This document shows, in pieces, positions 23,677 through 32,998 of a stretch of DNA of 64,000 bases. The stretch is from a virus. Position numbers and translations under genes: made by a program. Positions within the stretch are counted from its first letter, which is position 1; each line of letters begins with the position of its first letter. Below the pieces are notes generated by a model. It searched no databases, was not told the origin of the DNA, and worked only from the letters and a program-made list of their open reading frames with translations. The stretch is from positions 1-64,000 of the IMG/VR virus record IMGVR_UViG_3300027896_000001. The stretch is one strand, 5' to 3'.

Positions 23677-25746
23677 ATGCCACCGACAAAAGAAGCATGC
23701 CAGATCTATGTCGACGCACAAACGGCGAAAGCCAAGATATTAAAACAGTGGTTTAATATCCGTGACGCCATTCAAAAACTTCTGTCTACTAAAATCAAAC
23801 TGCAATTCGGAATTCTTAACATAGCCGACGTGATAGGCGCCGAAGTCCTCTCTGCTGTCGAGACTCTTGCGGCATCCATAGCGCAGGCGGCGCTTGGGGC
23901 GTTATCCCAGGCGGCCACGGCTGTCGTTGAAACTGTGCTGAAGGAATTGCTGAAGATACTGCTCGCGTTCCCAACTGCTGTATTTTCTCTCGTGGCTATT
24001 CCATTAAATCAAGCAAGAGTATCCTGCAACAATGAAAGATTATATCTGATAAAGGCGAGCAACAACATAAGGGCTGTTCTCGGGCTTATCATAAAATGGA
24101 CCGGCGGCCAGGCAGGAGACCAATATTATCAGAAGATGGTAGAAGCGATGCCGTATATTACAAAAGCCCTTTCCTTGATTAAAGACATGATTGTCCAACT
24201 TCAGGGGGAAACATCTGATGAGGCGACACCAAGAAACGCCGTATTTAATGAAGAGAAATTTTTCGAACTGCAGCACAACCTGCGCGCCGCTATAAACATA
24301 ACCATGCCGACATCGGTGATAGAAGATAATCTTCAGATTACCGCAACAGTCGAACAGAACAGGTTGGATATATATAAGGAACTGTCTGAAAATATAAAAA
24401 AGGAATATGCCAGGAAAAGGAGCGATATCTCCACTAAGTTTTCGAAGGACATGGACGGCGCGGAAGGGTTTAACGGGTTGGCAAGGGCCATCAGAAAAGA
24501 ACAGGTAAAAAGCGATTATTCTACGCAACTGAACATGTTGTCAATGTGGAAGAAAGAACAACTGGCAAACGCGCAAATGAAAGCGACAATCCAGTCGGCT
24601 TCCAATGGAAGCAATTACGTTCAGGCTCTTTCAGGATTCGCCGACGCGTTCATGTACGATATGAAATTTCTCATGAGCAATCTCAACGATTTTCATCAGA
24701 ACATGGTTATGGCGTACACTAATTATAAAATGAGTCAGTTGATGTGCAACAGCATTTACAACATAAGAGAGTTGATACGCGGACTGATTAATGAGATAAT
24801 TAACTTAATAAGGGAAAGTTCCAATGTAGCGGGAACCGCTGTTATACAGTCGCTTGCGGTGTCTCAGGCTATGATGGAAATCGTGTATGAAACATTTTCA
24901 AAGGATATAGAACGGTTTAATTCGTCTGATAGCAACATCTCGTCGATTGAATTGTCTCAGGCGCTTTTTCTGGACAATCAGTTATTGGCTGCCGCAGACG
25001 CGAACATTAACGCGACGATAACCGACAGCCTTATAAAACTGATAAACAGTGATGATCTTCTTAAAGATGAGGCTGGGCAATTTGATGCTTTTCTTAACAG
25101 AATTAAGAATATTCCTGACTGGGACGGTACTCTCGGAGTCTGGGCTGTTGATATGCTTCATATTTCTGTCTCTCCTTACGTGCAGGTAATAGCAGACTCC
25201 GTCAATCTTCTTACAAGCGTTCCGACTTTATCAATATCAAAAAGGGGATCAGACCAGCAGACGATAAGGAAACTTTTAGTAAGAGTTGAAAATTCGTTTG
25301 CCGCTATAAAGAAACATAATACACTGGTTTATAATGTCCTTTATTCTTATGAACCATATGTCGGGTCTGAGGCCGGCAACCTGATGAAGATGCTGGCTGG
25401 AACCGGGCTCCTGCAGAATTTCGCTCTCGGAATGAGCATCGCGGGGCTTGTGACAACGATAGGGGCGAATGTCGCGACACGAGGATTCGGATCGGTTTTT
25501 CCAAGCAATTCGGCGTGCAGAAAATTATATCCGGAATTATTCACTGACGCCGACTTGAATCTTGCCGCGGCAAAAGAGGCGCTGAATGTTCAATCGGCTG
25601 AATTAAGTAATGATTTTAATGCCTGGTTGGAGAAGAATAAATTCAATATAAACAAACAAAGACTGGATGTGTCAACATTTGAATTATATCCGTCTGATCT
25701 TCCTTGGGACGCATATAATAATGCCGATGCCGAGCCGGTAACTTAA
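23677..25746 (+). CDS. Large helical structural protein (689 aa)
   Basis: The ATG follows a weak AAGGACGC. The protein is almost wholly alpha-helical, with hydrophobic helices near residues 50-110 (including FPTAVFSLVAIPL) and near 570-590, and long amphipathic segments between. No enzyme motif or shared tag is present. It sits between the ligase and baseplate wedge-like genes, so a baseplate or internal virion role is probable. Confidence 0.55.
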   Translation: MPPTKEACQIYVDAQTAKAKILKQWFNIRDAIQKLLSTKIKLQFGILNIADVIGAEVLSAVETLAASIAQAALGALSQAATAVVETVLKELLKILLAFPTAVFSLVAIPLNQARVSCNNERLYLIKASNNIRAVLGLIIKWTGGQAGDQYYQKMVEAMPYITKALSLIKDMIVQLQGETSDEATPRNAVFNEEKFFELQHNLRAAINITMPTSVIEDNLQITATVEQNRLDIYKELSENIKKEYARKRSDISTKFSKDMDGAEGFNGLARAIRKEQVKSDYSTQLNMLSMWKKEQLANAQMKATIQSASNGSNYVQALSGFADAFMYDMKFLMSNLNDFHQNMVMAYTNYKMSQLMCNSIYNIRELIRGLINEIINLIRESSNVAGTAVIQSLAVSQAMMEIVYETFSKDIERFNSSDSNISSIELSQALFLDNQLLAAADANINATITDSLIKLINSDDLLKDEAGQFDAFLNRIKNIPDWDGTLGVWAVDMLHISVSPYVQVIADSVNLLTSVPTLSISKRGSDQQTIRKLLVRVENSFAAIKKHNTLVYNVLYSYEPYVGSEAGNLMKMLAGTGLLQNFALGMSIAGLVTTIGANVATRGFGSVFPSNSACRKLYPELFTDADLNLAAAKEALNVQSAELSNDFNAWLEKNKFNINKQRLDVSTFELYPSDLPWDAYNNADAEPVT

Positions 25747-25793
25747 TGTGGCTAAAATGGTCAGAAATAAGTATTTTCTTTAAAGGCGCATAA

Positions 25794-26234
25794 ATGGACA
25801 TTGATTTCATAACAGATTTAAGAGAAGGATTCGCAATATCTCTCGGAGACAATCCTCAGGCTGTTTCAGGAAACAGGGCTCTTGTCAATAGATTCGAGCT
25901 TACGTTCCTTACGAAACGAAGACAATTCATACTTGGGAACAAGTATGTTGCCGATACTTATGGCGGGGATGCCAGTAAATTCATAAACAGGCCCCAGGTA
26001 TTGAATGACATGCAAAGCATCTCTGCGTCTATAACAACCGCTATAGACCAGACCGTACAATCAATATTAGACGATCAGCCGGCCGAAATACCGGAGACCG
26101 AAAAACTGGAATCGGCTGAATTGATAAGTCTCGACATTACTGACGATGTAGTAGTGGCAGTGATTCAAGTGAATCCGGTTGAAGTGGAATCATATGATGA
26201 TTTAAGATTTAATCTTCCGATTACAAGGAGTTAG
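25794..26234 (+). CDS. Baseplate wedge protein, gp25-like
   Basis: The protein has 146 residues. The first half, with LREGFAISLGDNPQAVSGN and FLTKRRQFILGNKY, followed by a C-terminal beta strand pair (ELISLDITDDVVVAVIQV), resembles the gp25/W-type baseplate proteins that start sheath assembly, in which a short alpha/beta domain ends with strands. It is placed shortly before a J-like gene, which is the usual order. The characteristic EPR motif of gp25 is not evident, so the call is moderate. A conventional ribosome site is weak. Confidence 0.45.
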   Translation: MDIDFITDLREGFAISLGDNPQAVSGNRALVNRFELTFLTKRRQFILGNKYVADTYGGDASKFINRPQVLNDMQSISASITTAIDQTVQSILDDQPAEIPETEKLESAELISLDITDDVVVAVIQVNPVEVESYDDLRFNLPITRS

Positions 26235-26236
26235 TT

Positions 26237-26635
26237 ATGGAATTGTTTGAACAGATTAAAGAAGCGGCTTTTATTGATGAGTTGGAAAAGATTTCCACAC
26301 CAAGTTTAAAAAGAATTTCTAAAGCACTTAAAGTAAGGGGATTGTTAGGAAACGCTTCTATATACGAAGGAAAGGAAAATCAATATTTAAGAGAATTAAT
26401 TTCGGGAAAACATTCAACAAAAGAAATTAGAAATGCAGCTTTTTCTCCTGAATCAGTATTGGCTGATAAATTAATATCAAAAGGTATAGAGCCATCCAGA
26501 GGAATAAAAAAAACTCTTTTAAGAAGTTTTCCTATTAGAAGAATTACAGAGGCGTCGCCAGAAACTAGAAAATTAGTAAGTCAACTTGATTGGGAACCTG
26601 CAAATATATGGCACAAAGGACAAAGAATATATTAA
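26237..26635 (+). CDS. Tagged small protein (132 aa)
   Basis: Three bases after the previous stop, the protein starts MELFEQIKEAAFIDELEKIS and carries AAGGAG upstream. The remainder is Lys/Arg/Ser-rich (SLKRISKALKVRGLLGN, ...IRRITEASPETRKLVSQL) and probably helical. No family beyond the tag. It lies inside the baseplate gene block. Confidence 0.65.
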   Translation: MELFEQIKEAAFIDELEKISTPSLKRISKALKVRGLLGNASIYEGKENQYLRELISGKHSTKEIRNAAFSPESVLADKLISKGIEPSRGIKKTLLRSFPIRRITEASPETRKLVSQLDWEPANIWHKGQRIY

Positions 26636-26643
26636 GGAGAAAT

Positions 26644-26877
26644 ATGCTAAACACATTCGAACAAATCAAAGAAGCAGCTTTTATTGATGAATTGGAAAAA
26701 ATTGCGGCCAAAGTGCGATTCCCTATGCCTAAAAGAGGAAAACTTCCAAGAGTAGCCACACCTTCAATGAGAAGGGGCGCTCCGATTACTCGTGGAGAAG
26801 CGTGGCAGCCGCCGGCGCGCGCACAATCGTACGCAACACCAAAAGGTAATCCGATGTCATATGGCGAAGCATGGTAA
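26644..26877 (+). CDS. Tagged small basic protein (77 aa)
   Basis: ATG 26644 follows AAGGAG. Residues 1-21 are the tag MLNTFEQIKEAAFIDELEKIA; the rest is Arg/Pro-rich with a duplicated short motif RGEAWQPPAR and MSYGEAW. It appears disordered. It lies directly before the J-like gene. Confidence 0.65.
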   Translation: MLNTFEQIKEAAFIDELEKIAAKVRFPMPKRGKLPRVATPSMRRGAPITRGEAWQPPARAQSYATPKGNPMSYGEAW

Positions 26878-26891
26878 AGGAAGAATAATCT

Positions 26892-29846
26892 ATGTTTAAT
26901 TTTACAGCATTCATCAGGCGCAGGTGGTCCGAATATTCCAATTCGTCCGGCCAGAAAGGCACGGTTATTGATGAACTTGCTGTAAAACCCACCGGGCTCG
27001 TGCTCGCCGATTTTTATAACACGCTTGTAAGTGAGAAGAGAGTTAATGACGCTTCACAGTGGAAGAATATGAGCGAACCGGAACTTGATATTTTCGGAAA
27101 CAAATTCTTCACTCCGCGCATCTACGGTGATTATGCTTTTGGATACGCAAGAATCTGGTTTGACGAAAAGAAAAATATAGAGATAACTGTTGATGCAAGA
27201 TTCGTTTCCGATGGCGGGCTTCAGTATCGTCCAGTTCAGGCGGGATACGTGAACAGCGGGTCTTTCGTGCGGTCAACGGACCGGTTTGGCTTGTATTACA
27301 TAGACGTCCAAATCATCGCTGTCACGAAAGGTAATGAATACAATATAGACAAGGGAGTGATATCCCAACTCACCGGAATTGATTTTACCTACAAGACAAT
27401 CACCAATCCTGAACCAATCGCAAACGGTTCAAAATTCGAGAATAATGAAACCTATTTCAAACGTCTGAATTACGCGGTAAACGACAGAAGTATGATGAAT
27501 AAACGAAGCATCTTTGCCAAACTGCCTGAATTTTTTCCTGTAGTCCGGTCGATGTATATCTCAAGTCCGGGCGACCGATACATGATGCGCGACCTGGTTG
27601 AGGCCGTTGACCTGTCTGTTCCCATAAAAAGATCGGATTATCTTGGGAAGACACAAGGCGAAAACATGGTTAAGAGCATCGCCTTCAAGCAGATTTTTCC
27701 TTATGAGGCGGGAAACCAAAATGGTTCGAAATGGAATCCGTTTTCAATTCCAACCGATTATAATTATCCTCTGACGATAGAGCCCGTCGATATATTAAGT
27801 TCGGAACCAGCGAAACACGGATACGCACTTAATCAGGAGTTTGACGATGCCGACTATAAAGGTTTGTTTTTTGACGATTATAAGACTTTTATTGAAATTG
27901 CTACACATGATCTTTATAATATTTCTAATGACGCTCTGGGTTATTCTCCTGTTGCTATTCCTAGTATAAACTGGGTTTATGGAGCGCACGGAATGCAGAG
28001 CGGAAATTTCGGACAGCTTGCGGACGGAGTGACTGGGATAGACGTAATTAATTTCAAAACGAACATGCTGTCTCTTGCCGGCGGGGCTTCAAATCCCGTA
28101 TCGGTTGGACTCGATATAAAGAAAAGAATCGGGATCAAAGTGGCAGGATCATTCATATGGCCTGCGGTCTCCGGAGAAAATCCTGCAACAGCAAAAAGCA
28201 ATCTTCAAATAATGGTCGGTGGCATTAACGGGAACCAGATAGACGGATTTACGGGAATAGGCTTCGGTGTCCGTGTTACAAAAGAATTCGTACCTGGCAG
28301 TGCCGATCTTAACGCCATACTTTATTTTGCTCATTCCGAAAGATATCAGTCCGTTCAGGTTTACGGAGATGAAGGAGACATGTCTTCGGTGACTGATACC
28401 GGCGCCCTTGCTGAAACGCAATTCAGGATAGAACCCGGTGTGGAATACGAATTTGAATTTATTGTTTATGACGATTTAAGGTTGACTCTCTATCTTGACA
28501 AATTGACAAACAAGGTCATCAGCGATCCTGATGAAATAGAAAATCAGAAACACTGGATGCTTCCGTCAACAGCCCTGAACATCTTCGGCCAGCAGATATT
28601 CTCCAGTACGACCAATCGTTATGGCACGACAATGAAGGCGACACTTGAAACCTTATCATTAAGCAAGGACGATATATGGACAATCAACAATTTGCGCGCA
28701 TTCGACATTTCGGAAAAAAAGGCCACCGCGTTATTCGCACTTAACATTGAAAACCTGGAGGAACCGATATCGATATTTGCGCGTGCGTCCGGTTCCAGTT
28801 GCGTAGACGGGTTGCAGGGAGACGGATACATAGCGTATATCTGGGACAAAGAACAACCGAATATTGCTGGAGCATCTTCCGAACTCACTACGGGAGGATG
28901 GGTTGAATTGTTTGCGTTGTCGAATCCGGACGGTTCGAGGAATGCGCTTGAGGCTTTGTTTAAGGCCGACATAGATAATCTTGACAGGTATAAAATACAG
29001 AACAGGTTCGGAAAGAACATTTTCATCATGTTTGCCACCACAGGTAATTCAAAGATGAAAAGCCTGTATTCAAATCAGACCGAACAGGATATTCATTCAA
29101 TTTTACACGTTGATTACGTCAAGGCGGAAAGCGGCAATTTCTCATCTTATCATGCGAACAACAAGGCTGACCTATATCTTGCAACCATCAGTAATGCCGA
29201 AGAACTGGACGTTCAAACAATTACGCTTACAAAAGAATCGACCGAAAGCTTTTTCGAAATGAGCGAAGATAGCGGATGCATAATGCCGGTGGTCGATATT
29301 ATTTCAGTCATTATCGGGGAGGCCTCGGCAACGGCGCAGAACCTTGGGCAGAGCGACTATACCGCGGTCAGGGAAGACCCTCTTTATACTGGATCGGCAA
29401 AGGAAAAAATTCGAATCATACTTACAGGATATGACGCCTCCTCGATAACTGTTCAGTATACTTCGTTCCCTCAAATAAGGAGTATACAGAACTTCTTCGA
29501 CAGTTCCGATTATGGTAAAGTATTCGGAGACATTCTCGCCAGACACAAGTATCCGATCAACCTTACCTTCACCATCTATTTCACCGGATCGTCTACGGAG
29601 ACGCAGGTAATCAACACGATCAAACAATATTTCGATGAACATAACGATGGGGTGTTTGTAATCAAGGATCTGATCAGTTATCTTTACAACCAGCAGATTG
29701 TCAATAATGTCCAGGAACCGATAACAATCTCTTATTCAAGATACAACAACCAGAACCAAATAGAAAACGGAGATTTCACTGATCAGATAGAAGCGAGGGA
29801 TATCGATTTCTTCAGAGTTAAATCCATATCCGCCAGCAAACTTTAA
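26892..29846 (+). CDS. Baseplate J/gp6-like wedge protein
   Basis: This 984-residue protein begins with GTVIDELAVKPTGLVLADFYNTL, matching the N-terminal helix of baseplate J-like proteins. It then has DVQIIAVTKGNEYNI followed by ISQLTGIDF and a TNPEPIANGSKFENNETYFKRL stretch, the core J pattern (G..yN, T..N...GG...Etde..r.R). A beta-rich middle (about 360-760) and a second alpha/beta region near 780-950 follow. gp6/J forms the inner baseplate ring and controls sheath contraction. The length is well above a plain J protein, so extra domains are inserted. Confidence 0.65.
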   Translation: MFNFTAFIRRRWSEYSNSSGQKGTVIDELAVKPTGLVLADFYNTLVSEKRVNDASQWKNMSEPELDIFGNKFFTPRIYGDYAFGYARIWFDEKKNIEITVDARFVSDGGLQYRPVQAGYVNSGSFVRSTDRFGLYYIDVQIIAVTKGNEYNIDKGVISQLTGIDFTYKTITNPEPIANGSKFENNETYFKRLNYAVNDRSMMNKRSIFAKLPEFFPVVRSMYISSPGDRYMMRDLVEAVDLSVPIKRSDYLGKTQGENMVKSIAFKQIFPYEAGNQNGSKWNPFSIPTDYNYPLTIEPVDILSSEPAKHGYALNQEFDDADYKGLFFDDYKTFIEIATHDLYNISNDALGYSPVAIPSINWVYGAHGMQSGNFGQLADGVTGIDVINFKTNMLSLAGGASNPVSVGLDIKKRIGIKVAGSFIWPAVSGENPATAKSNLQIMVGGINGNQIDGFTGIGFGVRVTKEFVPGSADLNAILYFAHSERYQSVQVYGDEGDMSSVTDTGALAETQFRIEPGVEYEFEFIVYDDLRLTLYLDKLTNKVISDPDEIENQKHWMLPSTALNIFGQQIFSSTTNRYGTTMKATLETLSLSKDDIWTINNLRAFDISEKKATALFALNIENLEEPISIFARASGSSCVDGLQGDGYIAYIWDKEQPNIAGASSELTTGGWVELFALSNPDGSRNALEALFKADIDNLDRYKIQNRFGKNIFIMFATTGNSKMKSLYSNQTEQDIHSILHVDYVKAESGNFSSYHANNKADLYLATISNAEELDVQTITLTKESTESFFEMSEDSGCIMPVVDIISVIIGEASATAQNLGQSDYTAVREDPLYTGSAKEKIRIILTGYDASSITVQYTSFPQIRSIQNFFDSSDYGKVFGDILARHKYPINLTFTIYFTGSSTETQVINTIKQYFDEHNDGVFVIKDLISYLYNQQIVNNVQEPITISYSRYNNQNQIENGDFTDQIEARDIDFFRVKSISASKL

Positions 29847-29857
29847 AGGAGGAACAA

Positions 29858-30010
29858 ATGGGTTCTTTTTTTCAGAAACTCGGAACAGTTGTCGTTAACT
29901 CGGTGATCAAACAGGTTCCAAACCTGGTAGTAGGCATTTTCAAGGCTATTATGAAAAAGAAAACAGACCCAACTCAACCTACGGTCGTTGACAAGCAAAA
30001 ACCGAAATAA
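29858..30010 (+). CDS. Small amphipathic protein (50 aa)
   Basis: AGGAGGAACAA precedes ATG 29858. The product MGSFFQKLGTVVVNSVIKQV... has a hydrophobic/amphipathic N-terminal 30 residues and a Lys/Pro/Thr-rich tail. It is next to a tagged gene but has no clear tag itself. Not recognised. Confidence 0.6.
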   Translation: MGSFFQKLGTVVVNSVIKQVPNLVVGIFKAIMKKKTDPTQPTVVDKQKPK

Positions 30011-30019
30011 GGAGACATC

Positions 30020-30286
30020 ATGGGCTTTTTAGACGAAATCAAACAGGCGGCGTTTGAAGACGAATTACTCAAAATCGCCGGAAAAGGGAAAATCATAAAA
30101 GATACGGCCATAGCCTTGCTTAAAAAAAGAAAGCCCATAAAGGCCCTTCATATGTTTGCCCAGCAACATCCTGCAGGATTAACCGCTGGAACCATTGTCG
30201 GAGGGTTCGGCGCTGATGTCGCCGGAGGATATCTTGGAAGCCATAGTGGGGTCAAACACGGCTTGAAGCAAAGCGCAGAAAAATAA
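30020..30286 (+). CDS. Tagged small protein with Gly-rich segment (88 aa)
   Basis: AAGGAG precedes the ATG. The protein starts with MGFLDEIKQAAFEDELLKIA, followed by a basic helical stretch and a short Gly/Ala-rich segment (TAGTIVGGFGADVAGGYLGS) like the glycine-zipper proteins upstream. It is the last recognisable tag copy in the window. Confidence 0.65.
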   Translation: MGFLDEIKQAAFEDELLKIAGKGKIIKDTAIALLKKRKPIKALHMFAQQHPAGLTAGTIVGGFGADVAGGYLGSHSGVKHGLKQSAEK

Positions 30287-30298
30287 AGCGTGGTATAA

Positions 30299-30862
30299 AT
30301 GAGAAACCTATGGGCCAATTATTCAAGTCTTGTTTCAGGAACGGGGTTGTCCAAAGATGACCCTTTAAGTTATCAACAAGTGCGTAACTATTTTAATCCG
30401 CTCATAGGGGATTCATGTCTTATAACGCCGGCTGCAGACGACGTATTGAATTCAACAGGAACAATAGATTTAATAAACGATCCTACAGTATTTAGCATCA
30501 ACAGGCCGCCAATTGATGGGAAAATAATAATCAAGGCCGAATCTGATACGGCCGATCCTTGGAGAATCGAAACTCTTGGGAACGAATCTCTCATAATAAA
30601 TCTTTTAAAAAATGAAGTAGGAAAATATATAAGCGAAATCGAATTGCGTGATTTTGCTATTTTTCAAAACAATCCAGGAAATGTTGTCACAATATTGTCT
30701 AACATGCTTCTTGGAGAAGAAGAGTTCATGAGCATTACATTCAGGGATTTTTTAGTCATCGCAAAAAATAATCTTGATGTTGCGGCGCGGCCAAACAGTG
30801 AAGTAAAATGTTACGGATATTCGTGGTCGGCAAACAAGATATATCTGGTTCCTTCAAACTAA
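30299..30862 (+). CDS. Hypothetical structural protein (187 aa)
   Basis: The ATG lies 12 bases after the previous stop, with a weak ribosome site. The protein is mixed alpha/beta (for example PIDGKIIIKAES, LRDFAIFQNNPGNVVTILSN) with no motif I recognise. It is the first gene of the receptor-binding block and is likely a virion component. Confidence 0.55.
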   Translation: MRNLWANYSSLVSGTGLSKDDPLSYQQVRNYFNPLIGDSCLITPAADDVLNSTGTIDLINDPTVFSINRPPIDGKIIIKAESDTADPWRIETLGNESLIINLLKNEVGKYISEIELRDFAIFQNNPGNVVTILSNMLLGEEEFMSITFRDFLVIAKNNLDVAARPNSEVKCYGYSWSANKIYLVPSN

Positions 30863-30903
30863 CGAGACAACAATGTTGTTCATTTATTCAAAAAGGGGTG
30901 GCA

Positions 30904-31308
30904 ATGAACAAAAAGCCGGAGCAGATAAGACCTTCCGAAAAAAATCAAATCAATGAACCACTTAAAATCGTAGAAGAACTTGGAATATTTTCTGAACGCG
31001 CAAAGACGAAGATAAATTTTCAGAATGTCAATATCTTTGTATGGGACAACGAACCGAATAAATCGTCAACCAAGATCGAGATGGACCATTTTCATGATGG
31101 CGCGAAATGCTGCAAGGTAGTGTGCGGAGAGTGCGAATGGTCCGGTTGGGGAATAAGCGTCAAGGATATTGGATTGATAGCCGGCCTGGGCGCAGACTTA
31201 TCGAAGTTTAAAGGCGGGAAACTTCATCTTTATATCAAAGGAAACGTCCCCAGCCTTGGCATTTCGATAGGATGGTATAATATAGAAAAGGCGGGCGCAC
31301 ACGTATGA
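30904..31308 (+). CDS. N-terminal half of a carbohydrate-binding-like module
   Basis: ATG 30904 follows GGGGTGGCA. The 134-residue product has FQNVNIFVWDN, a core with WSGWGISVKDIG, DLSKFKGGKLHLYIKG and LGISIGW. This is the first half of a common beta-sandwich carbohydrate-binding layout (GWaGWG...dlS.y.gG.L.F.ik...i.IgI). The expected second half (KLDLTKYGY...W..ieiPL.DF) is missing here but is found at the end of the next protein. Its stop overlaps the next start (ATGA). It would be a fibre component. Confidence 0.5.
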   Translation: MNKKPEQIRPSEKNQINEPLKIVEELGIFSERAKTKINFQNVNIFVWDNEPNKSSTKIEMDHFHDGAKCCKVVCGECEWSGWGISVKDIGLIAGLGADLSKFKGGKLHLYIKGNVPSLGISIGWYNIEKAGAHV

Positions 31309-32309
31309 AAAATGTGACGCTCACCTGCATAATTGGAGTAGACCCATTAAAATACGATCTTAATCTGATTGCTCATTTTATTAAACATTACAGGGATATG
31401 GGAATTGAAAAATTCCTTATCGCTGCCAATGCGGAAAGTGAAGAAAGAACAACCGAAGGCGTCAGAATATTGCGGGAATTAGGCATAGAGCCTGTTTTGT
31501 GGATCGGGGAGTTTTTTGAGTTTACAAAATGCAATATTCTTCATCAATTGCAAAAGAAAGTAAAAACCAAATGGACGTTCGTTGTTGATAGTGATGAGTT
31601 TGTCCAAATAAGCAATCTCAAGGCTTTACTTCATACATGCGAGAAAGAGGGTTACATAGCGGTAAGGGGAAACTTCGTAGACAGGATAGCCGCATCGAAT
31701 AAACTTGAACCTGTGAAATCAGATGTCTCGATATGGGAACAGTTCCCGAAGGAAATGGATGTTATAAAACTCTTGGGAGGGGTGACTGAAAAAGCATTCC
31801 TGTTCAAGACCGGACAACACCTGTCTTCTCATGGAGCTCATGGAATATATGATAAAAGATCGACTAAGTTCTGGGGAAAAAAATGGCTTCTCGAAGACAA
31901 GTATTATCATCCTATCTGGTTCAGGGTCGCTCACTTCAAATGGACATTTACCTGTCAAGTAAGATTATCGGCGCGAGTAACGTCGTTTTTAAAGGATTCC
32001 AGGCATTCATGGGTCGGGGAAATAAAAGCGATATGTAAAGCCATAACCGGGGGCAATCTTAATTTTGAGCAACTGGATCAAAGTAAGAAGCCAATAAAAC
32101 TTGATCTTACAAAATACGGATACGTTCCTGGAGACGATAAATGGCACAAAATAGAAATACCGCTTGCTGATTTTGGGAACGTTGATTTTGAGCATATATC
32201 TTATTTTATTTCATTCGGGTCTCCTGCGAAAAATAACAATCCCGAGGATTATGTTCCCGGGTCTTCATACATGATAAGAGACGTGACGTGGGTGACAGAA
32301 GATGAGTAA
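31305..32309 (+). CDS. Glycosyltransferase-like domain fused to the C-terminal half of a carbohydrate-binding module
   Basis: Residues 1-230 of 334 look like a GT-A glycosyltransferase of the GT2/GT92 type: TLTCIIGVDPLKYDLNLIAHF, a conserved FLIAANAE turn, and FVVDSDEF with a DxD-like metal site (D95, D97). From about residue 255 the sequence changes to IKLDLTKYGYVPGDDKWHKI and ISYFISFGSP, the second half of the carbohydrate-binding fold begun in the previous gene. The arrangement suggests insertion of a transferase gene into a binding-module gene. The sugar and target are unknown. Confidence 0.6.
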   Translation: MKNVTLTCIIGVDPLKYDLNLIAHFIKHYRDMGIEKFLIAANAESEERTTEGVRILRELGIEPVLWIGEFFEFTKCNILHQLQKKVKTKWTFVVDSDEFVQISNLKALLHTCEKEGYIAVRGNFVDRIAASNKLEPVKSDVSIWEQFPKEMDVIKLLGGVTEKAFLFKTGQHLSSHGAHGIYDKRSTKFWGKKWLLEDKYYHPIWFRVAHFKWTFTCQVRLSARVTSFLKDSRHSWVGEIKAICKAITGGNLNFEQLDQSKKPIKLDLTKYGYVPGDDKWHKIEIPLADFGNVDFEHISYFISFGSPAKNNNPEDYVPGSSYMIRDVTWVTEDE

Positions 32310-32988
32310 ACTTGTATGGAACGATGAGTTCAATTACAATGGATCCCTTGACCCCAAGAAATGGAGTTATGAAATAGGGCTTAATCCTTATAATGCCGAA
32401 AAACAATACTATACAAATAGAAAAGAGAACATAAGAGTTGAAGATGGTGTAATGATTATTGAAGCCCTGAAACACATTAATGACTACACGTCTGCGCGCG
32501 TGCATACCAAAAACAAAGGAGATTGGAAATATTGCCGCGTTGAAGTGCGCGCAAAACTTCCAAGCGGAAAAGGAACATGGCCGGCGATATGGATGCTTCC
32601 TACTGATGAAATTTATGGAAAATGGCCAAACAGCGGCGAGATAGACATCGTTGAACACGTTGGATCAGATCAGGGGAATATATTCTGTTCAAATCATACT
32701 GTTCATTCTTCAAGTAAGACGGCAAACATATTGGTAGACGATTGTTCAAAAGCATTCCATAATTATAGTATAGAGTGGGGTCACGACTGCATCAAAACAT
32801 ATATTGATGAACAGTTGTACGGATCTTTTACCAATCCGGGGAAAGGATGGACTTACTGGCCATTTGACCAAAGGTTCCATCTTGTAATCAACCTGGCCTT
32901 GGGCGGAACTCTCGGAGGAGAAATTGACAATGCAATATTTCCGCAAAAATTCGAAATAAAACATGTAAGAATATATTCATTAGATTAA
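32302..32988 (+). CDS. GH16 endo-beta-glucanase (laminarinase-like)
   Basis: This 228-residue protein is a complete glycoside hydrolase family 16 domain. It has LVWNDEF at the start, YTSARVHTKNKGDWKYCRVE, GTWPAIWMLP, and the catalytic SGEIDIVEHVG in which E113, D115 and E118 form the ExDxxE site. It also has FHLVINLALGG near the end. Such enzymes cleave beta-1,3 or beta-1,3-1,4 glucans, or other beta-galactan-type polymers. It has no signal peptide, so as part of the fibre block it is likely a virion depolymerase acting on host surface polysaccharide. It overlaps the previous gene by 8 bases. Confidence 0.88.
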   Translation: MSKLVWNDEFNYNGSLDPKKWSYEIGLNPYNAEKQYYTNRKENIRVEDGVMIIEALKHINDYTSARVHTKNKGDWKYCRVEVRAKLPSGKGTWPAIWMLPTDEIYGKWPNSGEIDIVEHVGSDQGNIFCSNHTVHSSSKTANILVDDCSKAFHNYSIEWGHDCIKTYIDEQLYGSFTNPGKGWTYWPFDQRFHLVINLALGGTLGGEIDNAIFPQKFEIKHVRIYSLD

Positions 32989-32998
32989 GGAGCTTCCA

